DNA of 64,000 bases from Macrostomum hystrix (lineage: Eukaryota > Platyhelminthes > Macrostomidae): the NCBI GenBank assembly GCA_950097015.1, contig CATNEN010000003.1, forward strand, positions 3,637,501 through 3,701,500, in the 5' to 3' direction. The notes beneath the pieces are model-generated. The model searched no databases. It was not told where the DNA came from and saw nothing but the letters and a program-made list of their open reading frames with translations. Shown in pieces: positions 34,901 to 44,898 of the stretch; positions within the stretch are counted from its first letter, which is position 1, and each line of letters starts with the position of its first letter. Both the position numbers and the translations under genes were made by a program.

Positions 34901-35626
34901 AGATTTTCACCGACGCAGCCCAACAGGGAGATGTAGGCGAATGTAACGCCACTCTGGTAATGGATGGGGATTTGGGAAGAGAGGTTATAAATCCTCCTTA
35001 ACTGAGGTTCTGGGCAGGTAGGCAGTGTAATCTACCTGAGCGGCATACACAGCTAGCAGCCTTAACGCCGGTGCCATCACCGTCCTAAGCTGGTCCCAGT
35101 CGGCACTCTGCAGTTTCATCACGGCGTCAACCATCTGACTGATGCCAGCAGGAATCTGGACGTTCAAAAATGCGGCAGCCACGGAAGCGGCCACGGCAGC
35201 CAAGAGCAGGTGAAGATCCGGCAGCAAAAGACTTCCAAGAAGTCGCCAACTGAACTTGCCAACATTTTCAATGTCGTCACGCACTTGTGATTCGCTATCG
35301 TCATCTGAATTCTGATCAGTGCGAGCCAGTACTGGCTGTTTAATATCCACTACGGACTGTCTATTAATTGACTCGGCATGTACAGTGTCAAACCTGTACA
35401 AACGTGTCAGCCAATCAGTCCGCGAGCAGCAATAACCGGCGCCTCCGCCAATCAGAACAGTCGCAGCTGCCAGGCCTAATTTCTTAACAATTTTTGTTGA
35501 ACACGTCTGCTGTTTACTGGCAGTTGCTATTAGCAACGAGGAATCCGTTAAAGCGCGACGGACGATGGACACAATGCGCTTAGATGGCCTTGAGGCCAAG
35601 CACAGCTGAAGAAGACGCGATTGAGT
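28923..35626 (-). CDS. ABCB8: Mitochondrial ABC transporter, ABCB8 orthologue (seven exons found; start exon missing)
   Basis: Exons in transcript order: 35626-35036, 34953-34789, 34329-33973, 33718-33270, 33022-32689, 30012-29845, 29006-28923. The junctions are in frame and give 715 residues. The N-terminal exon is basic and hydrophobic like a mitochondrial leader; the ABCB8-type segment [16 protein letters not shown] follows. The nucleotide-binding domain has Walker [10 protein letters not shown]-loop IPQEPALF, signature VSGGQKQ (usually LSGGQ), Walker B and D-loop [10 protein letters not shown] and H-loop IAHRLST. ABCB8 acts as a half-transporter dimer in the mitochondrial inner membrane, with reported roles in iron export and mitoKATP regulation. 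The exon at 35626 opens after a strong acceptor (ctccccttgcag) with no early Met, so a short upstream coding exon must exist. An ATG at 35737 would lie in a SINE. Introns 5 and 6 are minisatellite-filled. Confidence 0.92.
29100..29735 (-). repeat. 23-bp minisatellite in ABCB8 intron 6
   Basis: About 27 copies of cttcagggctaattttcaaa plus atc, with tttaggg, aaattac and tatgg variants, between exons 6 and 7. It fills roughly three quarters of the 838-bp intron. Confidence 0.93.
30115..32640 (-). repeat. 35-bp minisatellite with a 20-bp insert variant filling ABCB8 intron 5
   Basis: About 65 units of a 35-bp repeat (agatcctaaatcctcatcac, ttacaatctagagcc). A longer composite type carries an extra tactgattcccagatcctaa. 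The two types alternate in blocks, and a catcac/catccc polymorphism follows the type to some extent. In the host gene's sense orientation catcacttac reads GTAAGTGATG, a perfect consensus 5' splice site, while catcccttac reads GTAAGGGATG. The array covers about 94 percent of the 2676-bp intron. Confidence 0.95.
34495..34685 (-). repeat. 38-bp minisatellite in ABCB8 intron 2
   Basis: About five copies of a unit containing gtaggagttgactctggagt, gtacatttgggg, in the intron between exons 2 and 3 (34330-34788). Confidence 0.85.
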
Positions 35627-35689
35627 CTGCAAGGGGAGTTGAAAGTTTTTTATCTCTTTTTGAAAAAATATACAATTATTACACCTGTC

Positions 35690-35886
35690 CCTATTGGGCC
35701 ATACGTGCAGCTTACAGCACAGCCGCAGCCATTGCACGGAGCATCTGAAGGCTGCGTGCGGCTGTTCAGTCCATGGACTGGGGAGGGGGACCCCACACCC
35801 AAAAATTGTTTCTCTGGAGTCAGGAATCGAACCCTCGACGGTTAAGTCATGAGTCCAACGCTCTTAATCACTAGGCCTCTACAGTG
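35690..35886 (-). mobile_element. SINE family I copy just upstream of the first ABCB8 exon found
   Basis: Reverse-oriented copy with ccctattgggccatacgtgc, cacagccgcagccattgcac, agtccatggactggggaggg, then the B-box complement caggaatcgaaccctcgac. It starts about 65 bp upstream of the acceptor at 35627, so it lies inside an intron of ABCB8 or in its 5' region. Confidence 0.8.
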
Positions 35887-36410
35887 CCTCTATCCAAGCC
35901 TATTTTAAAATCTCTACAGTTCAATTGGCTTTAAATCTTTGCATACACAAGAAAAAATACAGGAGATACAATGAGAGACTTAAAAAACGTCGAGTATATT
36001 TACAAAAAAACCGATTCACAATTTCTTTTAAAATAATTTTTAAATTGTTAAAAAAATACCTAACTTACTACTTTCAGCGATGAAACTGACTGAAATTAGA
36101 AGCGTGATATAGAATTTAAAAATATATGAAGCTATGTTGCTAACCAATAGCTCGTACTACTTACAAAACATAAGCAGCACAATTAATCAAAGTAAATACA
36201 TGCATAAAAATTTATACAGTAAAAATTGAATCCATGGAATTACTACGAAAACTGTTCTTGGAGAACTAACAGTAAAATTACAACGCGGTACAGTTAAAAA
36301 TATTGACCATATTCTAAAATACAGTCGAAAAAAAATGTAAAAATAGGGACTGAACTCAATAGAAAGATTATTGCTCTGCTCAATTTATACAAGAAAAACT
36401 GATCGTTTTC
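35887..36410. other. AT-rich spacer, no gene seen
   Basis: No exon, repeat or regulatory motif could be supported. If ABCB8 has an upstream coding exon it could be here or further right, but no candidate stood out. Confidence 0.4.
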
Positions 36411-36419
36411 TAGTATGCT

Positions 36420-36860
36420 CCTATCCCATCCGGTTCTTCACTCATCTCACCCTGTTCTCCCTCATCTCACCCTGTTCTCCCCTTATCCCAACCTGTTCTC
36501 CCCTTATCCCAACCTGTTCTCCCCTCATCTCACCCTGTTCTCCCCTTATCCCAACCTGTTCTCCCCTTATCCCAACCTGTTCTCCCCTTATCCCAACCTG
36601 TTCTCCCCTCATCCCACTCTGTTCTCCCCTTATCTCACCCTGTTCTCCCCTTATCTCACCCTGTTCTCCCCTTATCTCACCCTGTTCTCCCCTTATCTCA
36701 CCCTGTTCTCCCCTTATCTCACCCTTTTCTCCCCTTATCTCACCCTGTTCTCCCCTTATCTCACCCTGTTCTCCCCTTATCTCACCTTGTTCTTCACTCA
36801 TCCAACCCTGATCTCCCCTCATCCCAACCCTGTTCTCCCCTCATCCCAACCTTGTTCTTC
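36420..36860. repeat. 21-bp pyrimidine-rich minisatellite
   Basis: About 21 copies of ccctgttctccccttatctc plus a, with atcccaa variants, ending about 35 bp downstream (in minus-strand sense) of the putative terminal exon at 36898-37047. Stop-free in several frames on both strands; those frames are artefacts. Confidence 0.93.
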
Positions 36861-36897
36861 CCCTATCATCAAGCCTCACAAAGGTGTCATCAAATCT

Positions 36898-38216
36898 CTA
36901 ATCAGAAAAGTCGTACGCTGCAGCCGCAGTTGCCAACTGCTCCTGTTGTCGATTTCTTAGACGCTTGCGGAAAGTCCTCGTCAACCGTTTGGGAAGAGTG
37001 AAAACATTGACAGCCAGTAGAACTGATGCTAATAGTACAGAGCCGGTCTGCAAACGGAACCAGTTATAACAGGACAATGAAAATGTGAAGGACCGTTGCG
37101 TTCGCCGAAGAATACACTACGGAGATAGCAGATTTTCAAATTGTCTGAACAAATTCAGTCACTGTGTTTGTTGTTTTATTTATAGCTTTCATGCTACCAT
37201 TTTTCTGTTCTCAACATGCCTTTCCCTGTGCCCAAAAATGGATTAAGCATCTGAAAACGACAAAACCACTTGGAAACTAGCTCATCGTTCTCTTCTATCC
37301 TCTATTCTCCATCTTCATTCCTTTTTTACTTAAGCGCGCGGGAATGCATCTTGGCGTACAGGATTGACTTTGTCTATGGTAAAACCTCATTCATAATGTT
37401 AGGGCCAATGTTCATATAGATCGGAGGTCGGCAAACTCCGGCCCGCGGGCCAGATGCGGCTCTCGAAGCTCTCAAATCCGGCCCGTTGCCCCTTCCGACA
37501 CCTATAGTACTGCTTCACCTTTCCCCTGTCTCATCTCCCCCCGTGTGTCACCTTTCCCGTCTTATCTCACCCGTGTCTCGTCTCTCCCGTGCCTTATCTC
37601 TCCTTTGTCACATCTATACTCTGTCTCATCCCTCCCCTGTCTCGTCTCCCCGTCACCTCTTCTCTGTCTCATCTTTCCCCAGCTCTGTATCTGCTTCCAC
37701 AAAAGTTTCTTTATTCTAAAAACGCATTTTTTCGGCAAAGACAGGCACTCGGCAGGCCGATTCGAACCCCAGACCTCTTACCGCAGCGGCCAAGCCAAGC
37801 AGCAGATGAAATGACAGTCTAGAGCCGAACCAAACAGCGGCTCCAAGTGCGGCGGAGACCGTCAATTTGGTCACGTGACGGGAAAAGCTACTTAACTTCT
37901 GACTAATCATTGAAAGCAGTTGGAACCGGGAAATTCTTTCAGATTTCGGAGTATAACTTCCAGATTGCTGATCAATATCTGGCAGAGATTCGAAAAAATC
38001 CGAACTGAACCCGTTGTCGCCAAGTGACAGATCGGTGTGGTTCGAATCGTCATTAGAAGAAGATTCCGCTCGGACAAGTGAAAAAGTACATCGGAATCTT
38101 TGATTGCCTGATTTCCTACAGACTAAACCAGTAGCTGAAGCTGAACCAGCAGAAACCAGAGCCAATGTCAAGCGGATTCGACCGATTCTAGCTGCATGTA
38201 GACAGAGGAATTGCAT
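36898..38216 (-). CDS. putative small mitochondrial-type membrane protein, two exons
   Basis: Function not recognised. Exon 1 (38216-37782, 145 codons) opens with a basic, Arg-rich, acid-free start typical of a mitochondrial presequence, then has an acidic Ser-rich stretch and a hydrophobic segment (LTVSAALGAAVWFG, LSFHLLLGLAAA). Its donor, GCG then GTAAGAG, joins in phase 0 to exon 2 (37047-36898, acceptor gtttgcag), which encodes a membrane segment (TGSVLLASVLLAVNVFTLP), a strongly basic stretch (KRLTRTFRKRLRNRQQ) and a stop. The total is about 194 residues. The donor lies inside a tRNA-like sequence (SINE head), so splicing may be recent. The 52.98-53.43 kb exon plus the 39.5-kb exon have the same two-exon plan. 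It could instead be a 5' or alternative part of ABCB8. Confidence 0.4.
37426..37695 (+). mobile_element. degenerate hAT-type non-autonomous element (left end and internal repeat)
   Basis: The left end ggtcggcaaactccggcccg, then cgggccagatgcggc, is nearly identical to the left end of the intact element at 44360. It is followed by a similar pyrimidine-rich internal repeat (ctgtctcatctctcccgtg-like). The first bases and the right terminus are not recognisable, so boundaries are approximate. It lies in the intron of the putative gene at 36898-38216. Confidence 0.65.
37735..37805 (-). mobile_element. tRNA-like SINE head, third family
   Basis: On the minus strand an A-box-like ggcttggccgctgcggtaag is followed by the B-box-like gggttcgaatcgg with tRNA-like spacing. 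The sequence differs from the heads of families I and II. Only about 70 bp is recognisable. It provides the putative 5' splice site (GCG then GTAAGAG) of the gene above. Confidence 0.5.
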
Positions 38217-38314
38217 TCGCTGAAATCAGTGTTCGAATGGGACATTTTTCATGATTTATATCTGTGCTCAAAGTAAATGCTTATTAGTCTCATCCTATCA
38301 CCTCATCAGGGGTT

Positions 38315-38612
38315 GAGTGGCAGAGCATGCTTAACTCGTCCGTCTCTCGCGCCAAGGTCCCTGAGCTCGATTCCGCGGCGAGGCCACATTCAATTTAGGG
38401 CGCAGCCGCGGAGAGAAGGCTTGGGGGCTTGTCATGCAATTTGAGAGTGTGAGTGTACACTGCCTGAAATTCAGGGCAGATGTACACACCTGTGCGTGTG
38501 TGCTCAGGAGTCAGCGAAATGGACAGAAGTGCCTCCTCGCAGGCTGCGGGTCTAGTGCCACAAAATGGTGTGTCATTGCCGGCAGCCCTCGTGCAATCAT
38601 TATTATTATTTG
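38315..38612 (+). mobile_element. SINE family II copy
   Basis: Full-length copy: ggggttgagtggcagagcat head, gagctcgattccgcggcgag B-box region, ggcgcagccgcggagagaag, gagtgtacactgcctgaaat, gcagatgtacacacctgtgc, gctgcgggtctagtgcca and an attattatt tail. It is upstream of the putative exon at 38216. Confidence 0.85.
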
Positions 38613-39029
38613 TATCCTTACGTTCGCATTATTATCCCTCATTATCCCATCTTACTGTTCTCCCTCAATACCATATTGTTCTGTATTATCCCCTATCCTG
38701 TTTCTCCTATCCCTAACAAGTTCTCCTTCACTTTTAATCTGTGGCTATTGAAATAAAAAAGAACTTTGATTGCACACGTAAAATAAAATTCGCACCTCAC
38801 ATTAAGAGAATGAGGCGACTATAAACTTTATTAAAAACAAAAAATGCAGCATTTTAACTACTGCTACTGATAAGGGGGCATGTGATAATTTTGAATCACA
38901 TGGTAGCACTTTTGCAACAGAAACTTACAGTAGGGACTATGTTAGCATTTTTACTACAGAATCGGCTTAGAAAACTTTTTTCGTATCTATACGTTCGTAA
39001 GATGGGATTTTCATGACCACATTGCTCCT

Positions 39030-39425
39030 CCGCTCCCTACCCCTTCCTATCCGCTCCCCATCCCTTCATATCAGCTCCCTACCACTTTATCTCCGCTCCC
39101 CACCCCTTCATCTCCGCTCCCCATCCCTTCCTATCCGCTCCCCACCCCTTCATATCAGCTCCCTACCACTTTATCTCCGCTCCCCATCCCTTCATCTCCG
39201 CTCCCTTCCCCTTCATCTCCGCTCCCTACCCCGTCATCTCCGCTCCCTACCCCTTCATCTCCGCTCCCTACCCATTCATCTCTGCTCCCTACCCACTCAT
39301 CTCCGCTCTCAACCCTTTATCTCCGCTCCCCATCCCTTCATCTCCGCTCCCTTCCCCTTCATCTCCGCTCCCCATCCCTTCATCTCCGCTCCCTTCCCCG
39401 TCATCTCCGCTCCCCATCCCTGTTG
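39030..39425. repeat. 21-bp pyrimidine-rich minisatellite
   Basis: About 19 copies of cttcatctccgctccccatc plus c with tataccac and ctaccc variants. It lies about 65 bp beyond the stop of the putative terminal exon at 39493-39759, paralleling the 36.4-kb array beside the 36.9-kb terminal exon. Confidence 0.92.
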
Positions 39426-39492
39426 CCATCCAGTGAAAAAAGAAAAAAAACAGAAAAAATCCATAGATCGATTTGCTGATTTAATCAATCAT

Positions 39493-39759
39493 TCAACTCT
39501 TCCTCACTCCGCCAAAGCCACCGAACCGTCTCATCAGCACCGAACCGAGATCGTCCACAACGGCAGCGCCTGCGTCGGTCAAATCGGCGGACGAAGCTGA
39601 CAGCGCGGCGGCGGTGACCGAGGCGGACGCGGCGACCGACTCGGCAGCCACCGACAGCTGTTTGCGACGTTGGCAACGCTGATACTCGCGCGACAGGCTT
39701 TGGATTAAGGCCAGGAAACCGGCGCCCAATAGGAATGCAGATAGAACAGCCAAGCCTTC
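39493..39759 (-). CDS. putative terminal exon of a second small membrane protein
   Basis: Function not recognised. An acceptor (tttttatgtag) opens a phase-0 frame of 88 codons. It starts with a membrane segment (GLAVLSAFLLGAGFLALIQSL), then a basic stretch (REYQRCQRRKQ) and an Ala/Ser-rich tail to TGA. The layout mirrors the terminal exon at 36898-37047. A compatible first exon, phase 0 with donor AAG then GTTGGT, is at 52981-53427, but joining them would need a 13-kb intron that spans four plus-strand features. A nearer, unseen exon is equally possible. Confidence 0.4.
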   Translation of the reverse strand, partial: EGLAVLSAFLLGAGFLALIQSLSREYQRCQRRKQLSVAAESVAASASVTAAALSASSADLTDAGAAVVDDLGSVLMRRFGGFGGVRKS

Positions 39760-40103
39760 CTACATAAAAAAATAAATAATTTATGTCTTTAATATTTAAG
39801 GTTAGCGGTCAGGAAATGCCATCTTAATTATACCGCGTCATTGTAGTTAGCCTACGCGTGTTGAAACGATGTTGAAACTAACGGCAGCCCGCCCGCCGCT
39901 GTTGTCACTCATGCGCTAACAATTAGTTTATATTTATTACTTAATTAGTACGAAATTAATCAAAGATCGCGTAGAACGTTAACATGACAAATGAATGGAA
40001 AATTAAAGCTCGATACGAGCTTAGAAACCATTTTAGACGCAATAATAGAATTAAAAACAATAAAAACTGTCAGATTAGTCACAGTGAGTAAAAAGCACAA
40101 TTG

Positions 40104-41593
40104 TCAGTTGCTGCCGTGCCCTTGGTTTATGCTGATCGTGCAGTTTTCAAACTTACAATTACTGAAAACGTTAGGTACTCCGGCGGAAGGAACTCCAATT
40201 GCAACACTGCAGTTTGCGATCGCAGGCGACGCAGTTGTTGACGGGCCAACCACAGTATAGCTTTCGACCACAGGAGAAGACTGCGCTACAGGAAGAACAG
40301 AGATGTCTGAGGTAGACGGTGCTGTCGAAAGGCGGCTACTAATCGTTGGAGACAAGGCCACTTTCTTTGAAAACTTTAGTCTTTTATTGTAGAGCTCGAC
40401 GCTTTCCGCTCGCTTATGGCCAGTCACAGCTTGAATCTGGGGTACACTGACGCCGTCTTCAATCAGGTTCGTGACCACGCTTGCACGGATGCAGTGGTTG
40501 GTGTGATTCCGGCCAGCAAGACCAGCAAGTTCGCACAGCGTCTTCATAAAGCTGTTTAGCCAGTTCTTTCCTAGTATGAAATTATTGTGATACCAGTAGC
40601 CGTCAGTATTGTAACCACGTTGGATTGGCTTTGGCCAGAGACACTCAACGTTCGTCGGTATCTTGCTCAGGTACGAGTATAATTAAACTGCGCGCGCTGG
40701 ACACGTGGTAGGTTCATTTGGAGTCTCGACAATCGTTGTTGGATTGTCAGCAGAAATAGCCTTCTCAATACTAGTCTTCATCACGACTACGTAGCGCACA
40801 CCGTCATACTATTTGATTTGCAGGTCTCTCTTGCTCAATCCACGCAACCATTCACGTCCTCTAAAACCGAAACCATACACGATCTTAAAAAGTACTTCCA
40901 TCTGCAGCCGCGTCGGAGTCGACCGGTCAAAGTACGAACGCAAGCGCACGAAGTCGTCATCCTTAATCGGACAGTAGGTACTAGCACCTCCTACTAGTTT
41001 CTTCTCCTAAAGAGCAGCAGACAACGCCTTAAACGTACGCTCAAACGATGCAAACTGTTCATTTCCAATGATCTTGAGATCCCTTCTTTCAGAAATGTAG
41101 TGATGAATCGACGCTCGGAAGCAAACTAAAGAACGAACGGCGTAGGATTTGCCATCGGTCATCTTTAGCGACACAAACCATAGCATTAGGTATGCGCACA
41201 GATAACGCAGGGCATACTCTCGATGTTGTCCGGCAAGTTTTGGTCACGCAAGAAATTATTCGATCGTTTCACGTGCACTTCCATTTTCTTGGTGGTCGAC
41301 TCACGCTTCGCTTCATCTTCCACACGCCGCAGATCGCTCTCCTCAGTCTCACTGAGCTCTCGCAGAAGTGATGCATCATCTATCTCAGACGGATTTTCCA
41401 GCTCGGCATCTATCAGTCTCTGATGTGCAGCCGTCAAGCCCGACCATTGACTAATCGCTTGACCTGGTTCACGACGTCCAAGGCGCGTCAAAAAATCTAG
41501 CTCATCAGAGCTTAGACCGCTAATACCGTTCTCTAGAATTGAATCGTAACCAACATGTCGAGGCAGTAAAAAGAATAGGCTGCAAAACAACAC
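40104..41593 (-). pseudogene. Crypton-like tyrosine recombinase (DUF3504-type) remnant
   Basis: Read on the minus strand, the C-terminal frame (40547-40104) has the tyrosine-recombinase core HTNHCIRAS, IQAVTGHKRAESVELYNKR and the terminal NCKFENCTISIN seen in DUF3504 proteins. Upstream, FRGREWLRGLSKRDL supplies the first catalytic Arg block; GYNTDGYWYHNN and LGKNWLNSFMKTLCELAGL continue in frame. Thus R, HxxR, H and Y positions are all readable. In-frame stops separate the parts (after DLQIK, after PARAV and near 41186), and the N-terminal 136-codon piece (41593-41186) is acidic and unconserved. Cryptons are DNA transposons that use a tyrosine recombinase and have been domesticated several times (QRICH1, ZMYM2, KCTD1 relatives). 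Here it is most likely a decayed element rather than a host gene. Confidence 0.75.
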
Positions 41594-41773
41594 TCGTCTT
41601 CACCACAAATACTATAATAGCTCAATGATAAATTAATACTATAATAATAAGTCTATCCGCTGATTATACTCCACATTGCTTTCAAGGCTGTGTCATCAGT
41701 TCAGCCAGAAGCCGGTGGCTCCAGTTTTTTGCTGTCCTAGGGCCAGCCACTATTGTGACCGGCCATTGCAGTG

Positions 41774-42547
41774 ATGGTGTCGCTGTTGTCCGCCAGTCGC
41801 GCACCCGTTGCTAATACTGCAGTCGCCAATGTCAGTGCAACAATGCCTGTTTCTTCATCGCCAGCCTCATCTTCGACTCCTTCGCCCGCGATTCCAGTCA
41901 CCGAGTCGGGAAGCCACAGTCGAGGAGGAGAAGGCGGCGGAGGCGGAGCTCTGACGGAGATCTCGCAGACTCATGTGTTCGTGGCAGTGCTTGGCGCCGG
42001 TCTAATTGTGCTGCTGGCCCTGGCCCTGGACAGCATGTTCCGGCGCCAGCGTGTGGCCTGTATGCGCCGCTGCTGCCGGCGACCTGTCAGTCCTGACGGT
42101 CGACGCGAACAGGGCGAGGACGAGTGGTACCTGCAGCGGCCGCCGCCTCTAGGAGACGACCAACAGCAGAGACGCCGGCGTCAGCAGCAGCAAGGTCTGA
42201 GATGCCGCTGGTGCAGCAACGGCTGCGTCGGCGGCAGCGCCAGCGGCGGACATCCTGTCGGAGCTTCCATCGCCGAGTTGGAGCCGGCGCTGAGCTTCGG
42301 TGCTGGCGGCAGCGGCGGAGGAGGCGCCGGTGGCGTTGGCTACGCCTGCGGTGTTGGCAGCTCGCCCGGCTCCAGACGGCCAATCTTTGTTCGACGTGGC
42401 GGCGGCGGCGGCTCCAGGTACGGCGGACGGGCAGCCGGCGGGCAGAGGAGCGGCCAGCATGACAGCAGCGGGCCCTGGGAGGACGTGTCCACCACAATGC
42501 CGCCGTCCTACGCCTCCTGCATGCATCCGGAGCGGACCGCTCTGTGA
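41774..42547 (+). CDS. putative single-pass membrane protein with C-terminal PPSY motif
   Basis: Family not recognised. A 257-residue frame starts at the ATG at 41774, three bases after an acceptor-like ccattgcag, so there may be an upstream exon or trans-splice site. Residues about 1-65 are Ser/Thr/Pro/Ala-rich. One membrane segment (FVAVLGAGLIVLLALALDSMF) spans about 70-90 and is followed by a basic Cys-Arg stretch (RRQRVACMRRCCRR), which favours a cytoplasmic C-terminus. The tail is Gly/Arg/Gln-rich and ends TMPPSYASCMHPERTAL. PPSY is a WW-domain ligand of the type used to recruit NEDD4-family ubiquitin ligases. High GC and low complexity make the frame partly suspect, but the membrane topology and conserved-looking C-terminus support a gene. 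Confidence 0.6.
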   Translation: MVSLLSASRAPVANTAVANVSATMPVSSSPASSSTPSPAIPVTESGSHSRGGEGGGGGALTEISQTHVFVAVLGAGLIVLLALALDSMFRRQRVACMRRCCRRPVSPDGRREQGEDEWYLQRPPPLGDDQQQRRRRQQQQGLRCRWCSNGCVGGSASGGHPVGASIAELEPALSFGAGGSGGGGAGGVGYACGVGSSPGSRRPIFVRRGGGGGSRYGGRAAGGQRSGQHDSSGPWEDVSTTMPPSYASCMHPERTAL

Positions 42548-42659
42548 TCCGGTCTGGCACCCGCGGCAGGGATTTCCCAGTCTTGCGCGTAGATTGGGAT
42601 TATCTGTAGTACACTGGGACTGCCCGCGTTGATTGTGTTATGAAGGTCGGGGGATTTCC

Positions 42660-43110
42660 CTTTTAAGTCACTGGTCGTTAAATGGGATTTCCTTTTTTAT
42701 CACAGATTGTTATACTTAGATTCCTCTTTTATCACCGATTAGCAGACTAGAATTCCCCTTTTTAGCACTGATTGGTAGATTGGGATCTCCCTTTGCTCAC
42801 TCATGTAGCTACCACTGATTAGCAGAGTGGGATTCCCCTTTTATCACTGATTAGCAGACTGGGATTCACCCTTTTATCACTGATTAGCAGACTGGGATTC
42901 CCCCTTTATTACTGATTAGCAGACTGGGATCCCCCCTTTACTACTGATTAGCAGACTGGGATTCACCCTTTTATCACTGATTAGCAGACTGGGATTCCCC
43001 CTTTATTACTGATTAGCAGACTGGGATCCCCCCTTTACTACTGATTAGCAGACTGGGATTCACCCTTTTATCACTGATTAGCAGACTGGGATTCCCATTT
43101 TTAAACTGGG
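42660..43110 (+). repeat. 32-bp minisatellite downstream of the PPSY membrane-protein gene
   Basis: About 10 to 12 copies of a unit containing actgattagcagactgggat, tccccctttta, with diverged copies at the left edge. It begins about 110 bp past the stop, so it is probably in the 3' UTR. Confidence 0.88.
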
Positions 43111-43780
43111 ATTGATAGACGTAAGAATTATTCGATTAAAGTTGTAGCTTATATAATTTTTGTCTTGGATTTCCCGTATTTCCTAGAAAAATATAACCTT
43201 TGAATAACAAGACTCGAGCTCTATACATGCTTTAAGCTTGAATGGAACCCTGAATTGACTGGCCTGGTTTTTGTTTTTGTTTTAAAAGTTTGTGTTTTTC
43301 GCTTCTTACGAGTATCAGAACCAATAAAGACCGATGAAAAATGAATACACAAACACTTCTATAAAAAGTGTGTGACTAGAAGTTTAGCAACTGATGTCAC
43401 CAAGTTAAAAAAGGTAAAATTTTAAAAGGAAAAAACTGTAATCCTAAAAATAGATTGGCTAACAATGGTCAGTGAGTCGGAAATCAAAAAGACGACTTTA
43501 CAAAGACAATGCGTCAAAAAAACAGGGAAAATCGCACAACAGCTGAAAGAAAAAAACTATAGTTTTTGTTAAAAAAAAACAACAAAAAATCGTTGCTGTC
43601 CTTTTAAACAAATAATAATAAAAAACAATCAGGCCAGGCCAGATACTTCGGTACAATTTAAATTTATAATTAAAAGTGCAGGTTATAGTCGGGGCAAGGA
43701 ATGGACAATAGGAAAGTTAGAAGCTTAGAAATTGAGAGGAAACTTAAAACAGCTAATATAGGTCTCTGTCTAGGTTTCTA
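43111..43780. other. AT-rich spacer, no gene seen
   Basis: A-rich sequence with runs of A and T. No exon or element recognised. Confidence 0.4.
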
Positions 43781-43784
43781 TATT

Positions 43785-43945
43785 GGTCATTAAAAAGTGT
43801 CTATATTAGTCATAGAAAAGTGTCTTAATTGGTCATTGTAAAGTTTCTTTATTGGTCATTGTAAAGTGTCTTTATTGGTCATAGAAAAGTGTCTTGATTG
43901 GTCATAGTAAAGTGTCTTTATTGGTCATTTAGAAGTGATTACATT
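43785..43945 (+). repeat. 21-bp minisatellite (tttattggtcattgtaaagtg)
   Basis: About seven copies of a unit of the form aagtgtctttattggtcatt plus g/a variants, decaying at both edges. Confidence 0.85.
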
Positions 43946-44359
43946 ATTCATAAGAAATGTAAACTAGTCATAAAAACTGAGTCATGAAAGCTGTAATAAA
44001 AATGATAACTATTTATGAAAGTCATCTCCAATTGGTCACAAAGATAGGTAATCATTTTCTATCGAGTTGCTACATATATATTTTGCAGTCATTATTTTAA
44101 ACCTAGTCATGTTTACTGTTTGCATATGTAATTTACTGCATTGCACTATATTTTCTGGTCATATCATGCTTTTTTTTACTTTATAGATGTGTTTTTGCTG
44201 TCATAATTAAAAAATAATTGCAAAGCGTTTGTTACAGAATCTCGGCTACATATTTGGACTAATATTCTAGAGTAATTTAAATTTGCAGCTTGAGTCTGAC
44301 TTTAATTATTCGAAATGTAGCCTTTTTTATTTTCGTATCGGTTTATATTGTCTTTACTG
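43946..44359. other. AT-rich spacer, no gene seen
   Basis: No exon, repeat or regulatory site supported. It ends at the target-site duplication of the hAT element. Confidence 0.4.
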
Positions 44360-44898
44360 CAGTGGTCGGCGAACTCCGGCCCGCGGGCCAGATGCGGCCC
44401 TCATCTTTCATGTGTCTCATCTCTCCCCTGCCTTATCTCTCCCACTTCTTATCTCTCCTCTCACATGTCTCATCTTATCTCTCCTCTCCAGTGTCTTATC
44501 TCTCCTCTCCCGTGTCTTATCTCTCCTCTCCCGTGTCTTATCTCTTATCTCCCGTGTCTCATCTCTCCCGTGTATTATCTTTCCTCTCCCGTGTCTCATC
44601 TTATCTCTCCTCTTCCCTGTCTTATCTCTCTTCTCCCGTGTCTCATCTCTCCCGTGTATTATCTCATCTCTCCCTGTCTTATCTCGCCCGTGTCTTCTCT
44701 CCTCTCCCGTGTCTCATCTCATCTCTCCCGTGTCTTATCTCTCCCGCGTCTCATCTCTCCCGTGTCTCGTCTCTCCCGCGCTTCGTCTCTCCCGTGTCTC
44801 ATCTCTTCACTATCTCATATTTCTACAGTCAATACGTCCCACTGTCGTCTATCGGGTTCTCTCTTTGGCCCGCTAGCTAATAAGTTTGCTGACCCCTG
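44360..44898 (+). mobile_element. non-autonomous hAT element, 539 bp, with 8-bp target-site duplication
   Basis: The left end cagtggtcggcgaactcc and the right end, whose complement is caggggtcagcaaact, form imperfect terminal inverted repeats of the hAT type. A perfect 8-bp duplication, ctttactg, flanks the element at 44352-44359 and 44899-44906; 8 bp is the hallmark of hAT transposition. The interior (about 44410-44830) is a pyrimidine-rich minisatellite of ctctcccgtgtctcat-like units with no transposase. Long frames in the interior are repeat artefacts. Confidence 0.88.

Noticed and set aside
36371..36960. Plus- and minus-strand frames rich in Ser/Pro/Leu or Gly/Glu/Gln
   Set aside because: They are translations of the 21-bp pyrimidine-rich array, with no protein features outside the repeat.
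39013..39600. 195-codon plus-strand frame over the 39-kb array
   Set aside because: Repeat-derived composition, and it overlaps the better supported minus-strand terminal exon only at its end.
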